This document shows, in pieces, positions 20,767 to 29,451 of a stretch of 64,000 nucleotides of DNA. Within the stretch, counting starts at the first letter, position 1; each line of letters begins with the position of its first letter. The notes below the pieces were generated by a model that did not search any database, was not told where the DNA came from, and saw nothing but the letters and a program-made list of their open reading frames with translations. The DNA lies in contig NZ_JAELUP010000023.1 of assembly GCF_016424485.1 (NCBI RefSeq), forward strand, positions 1 through 64,000, read 5' to 3'. Position numbers and translations under genes: made by a program. Origin of the DNA: Paenibacillus roseus. GTDB lineage: Bacteria > Bacillota > Bacilli > Paenibacillales > Paenibacillaceae.

Positions 20767-22188
20767 TTACTCTGACAAGCAGGTCACTCGCATCCGCAGC
20801 ACCTTGGATGTTTTACCGACAAGGGCATGAACAGACCGACGGAGACCGGGAATCCATAAAATTCTTCCATTAGCGTCGCAAAGTATGGGCGCTGTGTCCC
20901 GCTTCGAACGCGGCCATTTCGCGTCAACGAACATATCTTGCACTTTTTTTGTGCCGTTTAGTCCTAACACCTCCATATAATCTCCAGGCCGCCGGTTCCG
21001 GACGAAGAGAGGATACGCCAGCGCCTCGCTGTCAAACCATGCCTCATAGCGCGAGACTGGTCGTGTTGGCCAGTCTTTCCCTGGAATATTCAGGGTGTCC
21101 ACTATCCATTCCATTCGTGTCTGTGCGATCAGCAGTCGTCCGGCATGCTCTGCCAGCTCATACTCATAAGGGCCGAATGAATTGGAGTCCTTGGCCTGTT
21201 GCCATAACAGGGTTCCGTAATCGATGCTAAACCGGATTCCGCCTCCCGCATCCATGCTCTCACCGGATATGGAGCCGTGCTTCGCCGCTTCCCGAATCGC
21301 TTCGATCCGCTCGTATGTAATGGCGTCTTTTTCCTGAATAAGATAGTTTAATATTAGTTTAATCATTCTCCTTTGTAAAGCGACGTGGATGTCCGTCAGT
21401 GCCGAGCGGTTCATGACCGCTCTTCCGGCCTCCAGCCGGACCCTCTCCTTAAACAGCACAACCGCCTGCTGCTCGATATAATCATCATCCGAGCGGGCCA
21501 TGTCTGCCAGACGCAGCAAAGATTCGGGCAGCTTCGGATTTAATTTTTCCAGATAGGGAATAACATCCAGTCTCACTTTGTTGCGAAAGTAATTCCGCTT
21601 GAAGTTGCTGCTGTCGGTGCTGTAAGGAAGCTGGTGACGATCGCAGTACGAAAGAAGCTCTGACTTGTTAATACGCAGCAGGGGACGTATGAGTTCCACG
21701 TTTTTTTCTGTTCGCGAAACTGGCATTCCCGAGAGTCCTCCAGGGCTTGTCCCGCGAATAATGCGCATCATGACGGTCTCTGACTGATCATCCGCGTGAT
21801 GTCCGAGCGCAATGCGCTGCGCCCCGCAAGCGGCCGCCGCCTCATGTAAAAAGGCATACCGGTGCTCCCGCGCGGCCGCCTGCGCATTCATCCCTGTTCG
21901 CTCGATATAATCAGGCAGCGCAAGTTCTCCGAATTTTAACGGAATTCCGATGATGGCGCACCACTGCGCCACAACCGCGGCCTCACGGGCAGATTCCTCG
22001 ATGCGAAACCCATGATTGACATGGGCGGCGGCAAGTGTGAGCTGCTCCGCCTCGGCCAGCTGTTGAAGAATATGGAGCAGCGCCATTGAATCCGGACCTC
22101 CCGACAACGCTGTCAAAATGGTATCCCCGGCGCGCCACAGCCCATACTCCGCTGCCGCATCCCTGACCCGTTTGACCAATTCCTCCAT
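20767..22188 (-). CDS. tilS: tRNA(Ile)-lysidine synthetase
   Basis: TilS converts C34 of tRNA-Ile(CAU) to lysidine with lysine and ATP, changing decoding from AUG to AUA; it is normally essential. The N-terminal PP-loop ATPase domain shows SGGPDS (29-34), AHVNHGFR and ALGHHADDQSET. Central and C-terminal TilS domains (MEVLGLNGTKKVQDMFVDAK, split here as MEVLGLNG and KKVQDMFVDAK) follow. Starting at the ATG at 22188 gives 473 residues, equal to B. subtilis; GGATGGAG lies just upstream, and longer frames run back into the kinase gene. It is in the VWA-kinase-tilS-hpt cluster. Confidence 0.94.
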   Translation of the reverse strand: MEELVKRVRDAAAEYGLWRAGDTILTALSGGPDSMALLHILQQLAEAEQLTLAAAHVNHGFRIEESAREAAVVAQWCAIIGIPLKFGELALPDYIERTGMNAQAAAREHRYAFLHEAAAACGAQRIALGHHADDQSETVMMRIIRGTSPGGLSGMPVSRTEKNVELIRPLLRINKSELLSYCDRHQLPYSTDSSNFKRNYFRNKVRLDVIPYLEKLNPKLPESLLRLADMARSDDDYIEQQAVVLFKERVRLEAGRAVMNRSALTDIHVALQRRMIKLILNYLIQEKDAITYERIEAIREAAKHGSISGESMDAGGGIRFSIDYGTLLWQQAKDSNSFGPYEYELAEHAGRLLIAQTRMEWIVDTLNIPGKDWPTRPVSRYEAWFDSEALAYPLFVRNRRPGDYMEVLGLNGTKKVQDMFVDAKWPRSKRDTAPILCDANGRILWIPGLRRSVHALVGKTSKVLRMRVTCLSE

Positions 22189-22253
22189 GATCTCCATCCT
22201 CTCTATTGCCTGGCCATCCTGACAACAACCTAAAATGCAGCCTTCCACTACTA

Positions 22254-23189
22254 TTAATTCACATTCAAGTACCAGTACGCAGTTGCCGCCAGCACCAATA
22301 TCGATGTTGTAAATGCCCGCAGCAGCCATCGGGAGCTGGACTTTCTGCGCTGCCGAAATTCGCTTCTGGATCGGTACTGGCTCTGCCAAGCCGTGGATGC
22401 CTCGCTCGCGCCGCGAAAGCTGCCGCTTAACGCCGCTTTAAACCATCCCTGAAAAGGCTCAAGCGCTGCGCTCTCCTTGACCAGCGCCAGCAGCTGTTCC
22501 GCCGATCGGTCACGGGATTTTGATAGATGAGCAAGCTTGCGGTCTTCCATCACCTGAATCAGCAGCACTGCCAGCGAGAATAAATCATAGGCCGGGTCGG
22601 CACGCCGTGAACCGGCAGACCAATACCCGCGGTCATACAGCTCAGTGAACTGGCGGACACTTTTGCCGATTGCCGTAACGCCTCCGTAATCGATCAGATG
22701 GGCACGGCCATATTGACTGACCAGCACATTATCCAGCTTCAAATCCCCGAATACCCACCCCTCCTGATGCAGCTGTGTGAGCTGACGCAGCAAATGTACA
22801 CCGAGCAGGGAATACCAATCATTTCCTTCACGCTGCAAATATTCTGTCATCGTCATACCTTGTATGTATTGCATGACATAGAAGTTGTAATCTCGCCCCG
22901 CATGTGTGAAATCATCGATATGGACCAGGAACGGCTCTACTCCTCTGGACTGTCTGGACGCAATGGAACGGAGTACATTGATTTCCGATTGCAGATCAGC
23001 AACGTCTGCCCCTACCTTGAGCGCATAGTTCCTCCCGCGATTGGAAACAAGATATACTTTGCCGTTGGCGCCTTCCCCAAGCGGACGCACTATTTCATAG
23101 CGCCCGCCGTTCCACTTTCCATATAGCACAGCGCCGCTGCCCAGCGACAGATCAAACGACGTAGTCACTCCGCAGCCCGTCCGTGTCAT
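22254..23189 (-). CDS. Membrane-anchored Hanks-type Ser/Thr kinase (YabT-like)
   Basis: The product is predicted to phosphorylate cellular proteins; B. subtilis YabT acts at DNA damage and sporulation. The 311-residue product has a glycine loop GEGANGKVY (38-46), ATP lysine Lys58, a catalytic loop FGDLKLDN (Asp149, Asn154) in which the usual HR of HRD is FG, and DYG (167-169) in place of DFG. It has a short C-lobe, a basic linker and one C-terminal TM helix (about 290-307). The ATG at 23189 has AGAGG upstream and overlaps the VWA gene by 38 nt. The kept Lys/Asp/Asn/Asp set suggests activity despite the altered HRD. Confidence 0.87.
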   Translation of the reverse strand: MTRTGCGVTTSFDLSLGSGAVLYGKWNGGRYEIVRPLGEGANGKVYLVSNRGRNYALKVGADVADLQSEINVLRSIASRQSRGVEPFLVHIDDFTHAGRDYNFYVMQYIQGMTMTEYLQREGNDWYSLLGVHLLRQLTQLHQEGWVFGDLKLDNVLVSQYGRAHLIDYGGVTAIGKSVRQFTELYDRGYWSAGSRRADPAYDLFSLAVLLIQVMEDRKLAHLSKSRDRSAEQLLALVKESAALEPFQGWFKAALSGSFRGASEASTAWQSQYRSRSEFRQRRKSSSRWLLRAFTTSILVLAATAYWYLNVN

Positions 23190-23877
23190 CTCTATGTCCT
23201 CTACCATAATCGTCTTTTCTATAAAAATCAATGACCTCCATAATTGCAGGGCCTGTAGGCGTTGTTCCCTGCATGTGAAGTCTGGCAAACAAAGCCGGAA
23301 TATCCTTCATGGTGCGCGTCCAGCTCATATCAAGGGCAGCGCCCTCGCCATGCTTGCCGCCTGGAAAGTGGAATACTGACAGCTCGCTCTCGCCCTGGCG
23401 GGATTGCAGGCTGAGCATCAGATCCTTGATCGCTTCCTCAACGGCCTGAAGCTTAGGCTTCATGCTGGCGCTCGCATCTATGAGCAGTGCAACGCGAAGT
23501 TCAGAGGTCTCGCCCAACTCATCCATCACTCTGACAACCTCGCCTCTTTTTTCCGGAGGGAGACTTTCCAGCGAGGAATTTCCGAGCACTTGCTTTAATT
23601 CTTTGTGAACCGCGTGCTGTATCGTATGCATGACCGTCTTGCGGGTCATCATCTGCACGGTCCGAGCAAGCTCCTTCGTATGGACAAGCCGGCTCAGGCC
23701 GCCCCCTGCTTTAGCAATTTCATGAATTTCCGTTGCGCCGGCCTCGCCCAAATCGCCCTGATCCAGCACACCGACTACATTCACGGTGATGCCTTCCGCA
23801 TAGGCATGGGCTGCCGCCGTGACCGGATTCATGCCGACATTGGAGCATCCGTCCGTAATTAATAGAATCTGCTTCAT
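23152..23877 (-). CDS. VWA-domain protein (YabS-like)
   Basis: This 241-residue cytoplasmic protein has von Willebrand A character. A MIDAS-type DASAS motif in VALLIDASASMK (about 130-142) is followed by a second conserved threonine stretch QGTTPTGPA. The N-terminal half (LITDGCSNVGM, VNVVGVLD) resembles the later half of another VWA fold, so the protein may hold a permuted or tandem arrangement. Its role is unknown; in B. subtilis yabS lies at the same place next to kinase yabT and after spoIIE. Translation is coupled to the kinase by overlap, suggesting a functional pair. Confidence 0.85.
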   Translation of the reverse strand: MKQILLITDGCSNVGMNPVTAAAHAYAEGITVNVVGVLDQGDLGEAGATEIHEIAKAGGGLSRLVHTKELARTVQMMTRKTVMHTIQHAVHKELKQVLGNSSLESLPPEKRGEVVRVMDELGETSELRVALLIDASASMKPKLQAVEEAIKDLMLSLQSRQGESELSVFHFPGGKHGEGAALDMSWTRTMKDIPALFARLHMQGTTPTGPAIMEVIDFYRKDDYGRGHRDDTDGLRSDYVV

Positions 23878-24000
23878 TGTCTTCTCCTCCTTGGATGGTT
23901 ATCTATGACTTGCACTCTATCATGATTCCCTTAAGCGCCTGGACATAAACGGTATCAAGGACAAGAATAGAATAGATTCTAATGAAAATCCTCACAGCAG

Positions 24001-24045
24001 TTAAAAATATAATAAGGGATCAGGCGGCATGACCATCCTGATCCC
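24001..24045 (-). terminator. Terminator after spoIIE
   Basis: The stem GGGATCAGG / CCTGATCCC (24016-24045) is followed by the T-rich TTATTATATTTTT on the minus strand. Confidence 0.85.
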
Positions 24046-24101
24046 ACTCCACTCAGCTTTGCCTTCGCTCAACTGTTAACTCCGGGCGTCTTCCGCTGCA
24101 A

Positions 24102-26597
24102 TCAGCTTACCGTCCTAGGCCGCTCCAATCTGGACAACCCCGGCCAGCGGAACGTCGCCCATTCCGGCTGATGCTTCTCAATCTTGGCGACGACTACCGT
24201 CATATCATCTATAATCTGGCCATCATGATGCCGAACGACCTTATCCAGCAACTGCTCGGCAATTTCCTGCGGCTGATCCTCCTGAATTTCCTGAATGACC
24301 CGCTTCATCCACAGTTCCTTGTTGACGGCGTGGCCGGGAGCATCATAGATGCCGTCTGTCATCATAATGAGCGTATCGCCCGGCTGCAGCTGCACCCGGA
24401 TCAGATCCACGTCGATCTCCTGCAGGATACCGACCGGCAGATTATTGGCAGTGATCATAATGACCTCGCTTCCCCGCTTAATAAAACTCGGTGTCGACCC
24501 GATTTTCATAAAAGTCGTCTTGGCTGTGTACATATCAATCAAGGCTACATCGACAGTGGCATACATTTCATCGGACGAACGCAACAACAGCACGGAATTG
24601 ACTGACTTGATCGCCAGCTTTTCATCCATCCCGGATTGCAGCAGCTGCTGCAAGATGGAGAGCGCCGTACTGCTCTCCAGACGAGCCCGCTCGCCATTGC
24701 CCATGCCATCGCTGATCGCGACGGCAAATTTTCCGTTGCCCAGTTCTACCGTGCTGAAACTGTCACCCGATAATAAATCTCCCCCTTTTGCAGCTCCGGC
24801 AATTCCTGTCTCCACTTCGTACTCCTTCGCCGAACCAAACTGCACCTTGGACGGGTGTCCGGTCTGCTCGGCATAGCGTTCCGTCTTGACGGCAATATGC
24901 TCACCCAAAATATCGCTCAGCAGCGGCGCAATGATTTTGCGGCACTCATCATAGCCCTTGCCGAATGTATGAGTAATTTCGATCTCCACATTCCCCTCTT
25001 CCAGCGAAATAATGTCGACGCTTTGAATGGATAAGCCAAGCCCCTCCAGCGCCTCGCGAATTTGCTCCTCCTGAAGATGAAGCTCCTGCCCCTCCCGTTT
25101 GATTTCCTTCGCCAAATCTTCCATGACCTGAGATACGCCGGATAGCTGATCCGCCACAAGCTGACGAGCATCCTGAAGCTGCTTCTTATAATTCTGATCA
25201 TGCTGATGCAGCTCATACTGCTGCTGCATGACACCAAGCACCTGCTGCGGTTTGACGCAATGCGTTTTCCACTCGCGGGGTACCTCCTTGACCCCCGGTT
25301 TTCTATCCTCCTCAATCGACAGCATCATTTCTGTCATCAAATTATACGTCTGATAAAACTTCCCCTCCCAGCACAGATTTTTGCGATGACAGCTTGCACA
25401 TGTTTTCTCTGCCACCACATTCATAAAATGATCAACCTCCTCCTCCCTCTTTTTCACGGTATCTGTGGTCTGAACGAGCGGGCTGAAACTGCGGGCAAGC
25501 TGCCGGAATACTTCGGAAAACTGTGTGACCCGTTGCGCCGTCACATCCCGAACCCGTTTAGCGTATTCATGCTGCGATTTCAAGTGCTCATTCGTACCGG
25601 GCACATAGCGGGCAATCGTCTGAATGACGCTGCGCGGTGTAAATAAGAATAGCAACACTGCAGCTACGGATTCCCAGGTCGAGGCCATAATATCGGTTTG
25701 ACTTCCCACATAAATGGATAATATAGAAGTACCGAGCAGCATTCCGAAAGCAACCGCCGTTTTGCCTCCATCGCGGAGCAGGCCTGCCAGCAGCCCGGCG
25801 AAAGCGAGCAGGCTCATCTGCACAATGGCGTTCATATCCGCCAGACTGAGGATAAGCCCGGCCACAACCCCGACCGAAGCGCCGAACGGGGCCCCGCCGA
25901 CAAGGGCGAACAGCAGCAGCAAATATCTTGACATGACATGCTCAACTGACATGACATAGACTATCCAACCCACCGCTCCGGTCATAATGGAAGCAAGCAT
26001 AATCATCATGCATATGATTTCCTCCGTCTTCAGCGAGGCTGACCGCTTCGTCATTGTCAATACAGGTAATGCCTGAATGAAGACTAGCGTCAGTACAAAG
26101 CTCAGGCACGCCTCCACGCCCACCATCATCAGCTCATACCAGCCTAGCGCATCTGTAATGACGACATGAAACAGCCGAACCAGCAGGATGGAAATAAAGA
26201 CGAGCAGCGGCGCATAGTTTAGCTCCGCCTTCTCATAAGCCTCCAGCCCTTTGACAATCAGGAAAAAGACAGCCAGTTGCAATGCAATCCAGGCCGGAGC
26301 CGGTGAAGCCGACAGCCAGCTTCCTGCGACAAGCGATATGGCGACAATACGATAAGCATCCTTGCGGAGAAAATAGATGACTGCAAAATAAGCAATGGCG
26401 AAAGGAGAGAGCGACTCCAAAATGATTGCGCGCCCAAGCAGGAAGCCAACCGCTATGAACAGTAATGTCCAACGCTTGGCTGCGACCATTTGAACCCATC
26501 TGCGCGTTGCCGCCCAGCTCAGCCCTTTTTGAATTGCCGTATTCACCGCGCCTGTACGTTTTGCTCCAGGCCACAACACCAGATTTTGCTTGTCCAT
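24102..26597 (-). CDS. spoIIE: Stage II sporulation protein E (PP2C phosphatase)
   Basis: SpoIIE localises to the asymmetric septum and dephosphorylates SpoIIAA, releasing sigma F in the forespore. The product is 831 residues (827 in B. subtilis). About ten TM helices lie in the first ~330 residues, a central FtsZ-interacting region holds a Cys cluster (KTCASCHRKNLCWEG), and the C-terminal PP2C domain shows GDSFSTVELGNGKFAVAISDGMGNG and MMTDGIYDAPG. The ATG at 26597 (MDKQNLV) is used; the frame extends 30 codons upstream across the promoter. The upstream promoter has the sporulation-type 21-bp spacing. Confidence 0.96.
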   Translation of the reverse strand: MDKQNLVLWPGAKRTGAVNTAIQKGLSWAATRRWVQMVAAKRWTLLFIAVGFLLGRAIILESLSPFAIAYFAVIYFLRKDAYRIVAISLVAGSWLSASPAPAWIALQLAVFFLIVKGLEAYEKAELNYAPLLVFISILLVRLFHVVITDALGWYELMMVGVEACLSFVLTLVFIQALPVLTMTKRSASLKTEEIICMMIMLASIMTGAVGWIVYVMSVEHVMSRYLLLLFALVGGAPFGASVGVVAGLILSLADMNAIVQMSLLAFAGLLAGLLRDGGKTAVAFGMLLGTSILSIYVGSQTDIMASTWESVAAVLLFLFTPRSVIQTIARYVPGTNEHLKSQHEYAKRVRDVTAQRVTQFSEVFRQLARSFSPLVQTTDTVKKREEEVDHFMNVVAEKTCASCHRKNLCWEGKFYQTYNLMTEMMLSIEEDRKPGVKEVPREWKTHCVKPQQVLGVMQQQYELHQHDQNYKKQLQDARQLVADQLSGVSQVMEDLAKEIKREGQELHLQEEQIREALEGLGLSIQSVDIISLEEGNVEIEITHTFGKGYDECRKIIAPLLSDILGEHIAVKTERYAEQTGHPSKVQFGSAKEYEVETGIAGAAKGGDLLSGDSFSTVELGNGKFAVAISDGMGNGERARLESSTALSILQQLLQSGMDEKLAIKSVNSVLLLRSSDEMYATVDVALIDMYTAKTTFMKIGSTPSFIKRGSEVIMITANNLPVGILQEIDVDLIRVQLQPGDTLIMMTDGIYDAPGHAVNKELWMKRVIQEIQEDQPQEIAEQLLDKVVRHHDGQIIDDMTVVVAKIEKHQPEWATFRWPGLSRLERPRTVS

Positions 26598-26636
26598 GAT
26601 TTGGCACCACCATTCCGAGTTTTTGATGTGCCTCTT

Positions 26637-26702
26637 ATTATAGGAGTCAGGTTTTATAAAGTTTGTCAGAACTCGTAGCTTGTCCAAAAGTTTTTTCCGA
26701 CA
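26637..26702 (-). promoter_or_regulatory. Spo0A-type spoIIE promoter with 21-bp spacer
   Basis: A perfect -10 TATAAT (26637-26642) is preceded by CTGACA (26664-26669) at a 21-bp spacing instead of 17. Near-matches to the 0A box (TGNCGAA) overlap or lie upstream: TGTCAGA at 26664 (plus strand), TGTCCAA at 26681 (plus strand) and TGTCGGA at 26696-26702 (minus strand). B. subtilis spoIIE has the same layout and is activated by Spo0A~P with sigma A. Confidence 0.75.
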
Positions 26703-26938
26703 AAAATGAGCCTGTCAAAATCAGGTGACAATTCGGTGTCGCACCCAGTCCCCGTCTATGTTTGCGTTGCCTACTTCCTTTACATATGTCGGTTTGCCGT
26801 CTACAAAAAACGTCGCTACCCGCATACCATGCAGTGGGGGACAGCGTCCGAACCTGTCGGAGGAGCAGGATACATCAGGGAAAGTTTTGGTTCTAAATTA
26901 AAATTGGCGTTTCATGACCTTTATGGGCGGGAAGAACA
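26703..26938. other. Gap between spoIIE promoter and S1 gene
   Basis: No gene, tRNA or recognisable regulatory element was found here. B. subtilis has two tRNA genes at this place; no tRNA-like T-loop sequence is present. A plus-strand frame of 111 codons begins at 26706, but it lacks a ribosome binding site and runs into the S1 gene on the other strand. Confidence 0.5.
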
Positions 26939-26967
26939 TAAAAAAAAGCAGAACCATGAGGTTCTGC
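26939..26967 (-). terminator. Terminator after the S1-domain gene
   Basis: The stem GCAGAACC / GGTTCTGC (26948-26967) is followed by eight Ts on the minus strand. Confidence 0.92.
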
Positions 26968-26988
26968 TTCTATATGACAATGTTCAAC

Positions 26989-27489
26989 TTATACGCGTTT
27001 GGCTCCACGGCCTCCACGCTTGGATTCCGTGTTTTTCTTGAGTGAAGAGATGCGCTCCTCGCTATCCTTCAGGAATCGCGACATTTTATCCTCGAATGAA
27101 GGTTTGCCGAAAGACGGTTTTCCAGCGCCTGATTTAAATGGACGACCTCCACGATCACCGCCTCCTCGCGGAAAACGGTCTCCTCCTCCTGCGCCACCGC
27201 CACTGCCACCGAAGCGCTCACGCGGTGGTGCAGACGGCTGATGCCCTTCTGGACGGTCAATCGCCTGTTTAATGGAAAGTCCGATCTTTCCGTCTTTGTC
27301 CACGTTGATCACTTTTACTTTGACGACATCGTCAATCTTGAGATGATCTTTAACGTCCTTGACGTAATTATCGGCAATTTCCGAAATGTGAACGAGCCCA
27401 GTGACACCCCCTGACAAATCGACGAATGCCCCGAAATGAGTAATGCCTGTCACTTTGCCCTCTAATTTGGCTCCCACTTCAATTGCCAT
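26989..27489 (-). CDS. yabR: S1-domain RNA-binding protein (YabR-like)
   Basis: The 166-residue protein has a single N-terminal S1/OB domain at residues 1-75 (GKVTGITHFGAFVDL, GLVHISEI, VKVINVDKDGKIGLSIKQA). A Gly/Arg-rich disordered middle (GGSGGGAGGGDRFPRGGGDR) precedes a basic tail ending RGGRGAKRV. It probably binds RNA or ribosomes; no specific role is known to me. It lies between divIC and spoIIE as in B. subtilis yabR. Two promoters precede it, one near and one about 265 bp upstream. Confidence 0.9.
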   Translation of the reverse strand: MAIEVGAKLEGKVTGITHFGAFVDLSGGVTGLVHISEIADNYVKDVKDHLKIDDVVKVKVINVDKDGKIGLSIKQAIDRPEGHQPSAPPRERFGGSGGGAGGGDRFPRGGGDRGGRPFKSGAGKPSFGKPSFEDKMSRFLKDSEERISSLKKNTESKRGGRGAKRV

Positions 27490-27551
27490 AGAATAAAATG
27501 TTCCTCCCTAAAAGTTTTGCGAAGCAGACGTGATCGACTGCTGTCTCTTCT

Positions 27552-27580
27552 ATTATACCAGCGGATGCAGCACAGTGGAA
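27552..27580 (-). promoter_or_regulatory. Proximal promoter of the S1 gene
   Basis: An extended -10, TGGTATAAT (TATAAT at 27552-27557), has TTCCAC 17 bp upstream (27575-27580). It lies about 60 bp before the start codon. Confidence 0.7.
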
Positions 27581-27753
27581 TACATGCTCGCACAAGTCAT
27601 GAAATTTACTCTTGCTTAAACCGGGATGCCGGTTAAATCCGCACAAATAAACCTCTGGGCGGTTAATCGCAGTATGTTGAACTATAAGTATAACCGGGGA
27701 TGACCCTGAAATTCCTTATATTATCAAAATTACTGCAAACCTCCATTACCGTG

Positions 27754-27783
27754 ATTATAACCGAACCGAAGAAGCAAGGTCAA
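27754..27783 (-). promoter_or_regulatory. Distal promoter between divIC and the S1 gene
   Basis: TTGACC (27778-27783), 18 bp, and perfect TATAAT (27754-27759) stand right after the divIC stop. The expected transcript would begin near 27747 and run about 255 nt before the S1 start. The sequence in between (27490-27745) contains CCGG-rich short hairpins (for example around 27618-27635) and no gene. Confidence 0.75.
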
Positions 27784-27805
27784 CAGACGTTAGCTTAAGC
27801 GGAAG

Positions 27806-28123
27806 CTAATTCGAACCAGATACCTGAATCGGCTTCTCGCCCGGCAGCGTCATGCCATATTCTTTGCGGGCAAGTTCTTGAATATATTCCGGATCATTCA
27901 GCATATTCACCCTTTGATCAAGCTGCTCCTTCTGCGCATTGATCTCATCGAGCTTCCCTTGGGCAGCAAGGTATCTCGTGTAGGTATCCCCTTTGCTGTA
28001 GCCCTGATTCACCATTGTATAAGCGGCCCAGCCCATAAAGAGAATGACGAAGATCAACCATAACTTCAAGCGTCTCCTGGAGCCTTCATATGAAGTTGTC
28101 TTGGATGCACTGCTTGTCCTCAT
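27806..28123 (-). CDS. divIC: Cell-division protein DivIC/FtsB-like
   Basis: DivIC is a bitopic septum protein that works with FtsL and DivIB. The 105-residue product has a basic cytoplasmic N-terminus (SRRRLKLW), one TM helix (about 22-40, LIFVILFMGWAAYTMV) and an external coiled coil (YLAAQGKLDEINAQKEQLDQR) ending in the conserved LARKEYGMTLPGE. The ATG at 28123 follows GGGGAGG and is 4 nt after the yabQ stop; earlier in-frame codons read the end of yabQ. It closes the yabP-yabQ-divIC transcript. Confidence 0.92.
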   Translation of the reverse strand: MRTSSASKTTSYEGSRRRLKLWLIFVILFMGWAAYTMVNQGYSKGDTYTRYLAAQGKLDEINAQKEQLDQRVNMLNDPEYIQELARKEYGMTLPGEKPIQVSGSN

Positions 28124-28127
28124 GTAT

Positions 28128-28739
28128 TCAATCCTCCCCAAACCATCTTTTCCATAATGCGATACAACTTGTCCGGATACGTATGAACCGTCCGGCAATA
28201 TCTATTTTCTTCCAATACGGCTCAATTGCTCGCCATAACGGTCTGACAGCAGGCCTGATCATCCAGGCGAGCAGAAGCCAGAACGGACGCAGCAACTGAC
28301 CGGTCAACTTTAAAATAAACAATGAAATTGCCAGCGCAAATCCCAACAGCACCCGAACGAGCTTATAGAGTATCAGCATCGGTTTGATAACCAGCAGCTC
28401 GAAGCAACGTACCAAGAACCGAATCAATTTACGTATAGTTTCTATTAACCATACCACAAAAGCAATCACTGTTGAACTGAACAGCCAAAAATAGAACCCA
28501 ATACCTATTAGTAGTCCTATAAAAATGTAAATCCGAACTTCCCCATCATTATTTGCCATCAAAACGCGAAATACTATAATTGTTGCTGCAAGCCAGTACA
28601 ATAAGTCTAAAATTGGAATCAACAGTCGGCCAATATGTAAACGATTCGACACGACCCTGTAGCTGTCAAAAGCAATGCCCATTCCAATTCCTGACAACAG
28701 CATCATCATCAGGGTCCCGAACTGCACGCTCAGATTCAC
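28128..28739 (-). CDS. yabQ: Spore cortex biosynthesis protein YabQ
   Basis: This polytopic membrane protein is needed for spore cortex formation in the mother cell. Its 203 residues contain about five hydrophobic segments (TLMMMLLSGIGMGIAF, LLYWLAATIIVFRVL, IYIFIGLLIGIGFYFWLF, VLLGFALAISLFIL). The start is a GTG at 28739 overlapping the yabP stop as GTGA. It pairs with yabP as in B. subtilis, where both are sigma-E dependent; I could not place a clear sigma-E promoter here. Confidence 0.9.
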   Translation of the reverse strand: MNLSVQFGTLMMMLLSGIGMGIAFDSYRVVSNRLHIGRLLIPILDLLYWLAATIIVFRVLMANNDGEVRIYIFIGLLIGIGFYFWLFSSTVIAFVVWLIETIRKLIRFLVRCFELLVIKPMLILYKLVRVLLGFALAISLFILKLTGQLLRPFWLLLAWMIRPAVRPLWRAIEPYWKKIDIAGRFIRIRTSCIALWKRWFGED

Positions 28740-29020
28740 TTGAACAGCTTTCCGAACAACCCTTTGGATTTGATTGCTGTTCCCTGGCCATCCAGATAGG
28801 CGAGCGAATGGACAAGTCCTTCAATGGCGACGAGCCCCTGCTCGAGGTTCAGATGCTTGATATGCAGGTTTTGTCCCTTGATTGCTAAAAACCCGTAGTC
28901 GGTGTCGAGCAAAAACTCCTCATTGTCAAAGCTCTCCACATTGCTAACCCCGGAGATTTCCAGCAGCTTCCGGTTCAGCATTTTTATTTCTTGACGCTTG
29001 GTTTTGGCTTGGTCATTCAT
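28736..29020 (-). CDS. yabP: Sporulation protein YabP
   Basis: YabP is a small mother-cell protein required with YabQ for cortex assembly. The 94-residue product shows the family pattern LEISGVSNVESFDNEEFLLDT and GFLAIKGQNLHIKHLNLEQG (each given within 21 residues), with a basic C-terminus KGLFGKLFK. The ATG at 29020 has GGGGGG about 8 nt upstream; a longer frame to 29080 has no support. It overlaps yabQ by 4 nt. Confidence 0.9.
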   Translation of the reverse strand: MNDQAKTKRQEIKMLNRKLLEISGVSNVESFDNEEFLLDTDYGFLAIKGQNLHIKHLNLEQGLVAIEGLVHSLAYLDGQGTAIKSKGLFGKLFK

Positions 29021-29098
29021 AGCTTGGTCCCCCCCTTCCATCACTAGGTTATGCAGGATGGACGGGGAGTAGAACAGCAAAGTGCGCAGCTAGAGTAC

Positions 29099-29132
29099 AA
29101 AAAAAGAGACAACTGCACATGCAGTCGTCCCT
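29099..29132 (-). terminator. Terminator after rqcP
   Basis: The stem GAC-ACTGCA / TGCAGT-GTC (29108-29129) with a 2-nt centre is followed by seven Ts on the minus strand. It separates hbs-rqcP from yabP. Confidence 0.88.
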
Positions 29133-29169
29133 TCTCTTGAAACATAACCGACTTCACAGTACCGGCGAT

Positions 29170-29448
29170 TTACCAGTTAAGTGGGTCGGTACGCGGAATC
29201 GCTTCTTCAGCCAACACTGTATATAATTGCTCGGCCTCATCTTTACGGGTGGATTCAGCCAGACGCTCAACCCGCACGGTGACAAACTTTTGCCCGAACT
29301 GAATTTTCAACTCGTCACCGGGCTTGACGGTATTGCTTGGCTTGGCTTCGCGCCCATTAATCCATACACGCCCCTGATCGGATACATCCTTGGCGACGGT
29401 ACGACGCTTGATTATACGCGAAACTTTCAGGAATTTATCCAAACGCAT
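29170..29448 (-). CDS. rqcP: S4-domain ribosome quality-control factor RqcP (YabO/Hsp15-like)
   Basis: RqcP binds stalled 50S-peptidyl-tRNA complexes with RqcH and assists alanine-tail addition. The 92-residue protein begins with an S4 RNA-binding domain (MRLDKFLKVSRIIKRRTVAK, then GRVWINGREAKPS, VKPGDELKIQFG). It is 4 nt from the hbs stop, so it is co-transcribed with the HU gene. This matches yabO next to yabN/yabP in B. subtilis, except that hbs is inserted here. Confidence 0.9.
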   Translation of the reverse strand: MRLDKFLKVSRIIKRRTVAKDVSDQGRVWINGREAKPSNTVKPGDELKIQFGQKFVTVRVERLAESTRKDEAEQLYTVLAEEAIPRTDPLNW

Positions 29449-29451
29449 GAC

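Noticed and set aside
26598..26988. tRNA genes expected between spoIIE and yabR from B. subtilis
   Set aside because: No T-loop or acceptor-stem pattern was found in this gap.
26706..27041. 111-codon plus-strand frame between spoIIE and the S1 gene
   Set aside because: No ribosome binding site, no recognisable domain, and it overlaps the terminator and end of the S1 gene on the other strand.
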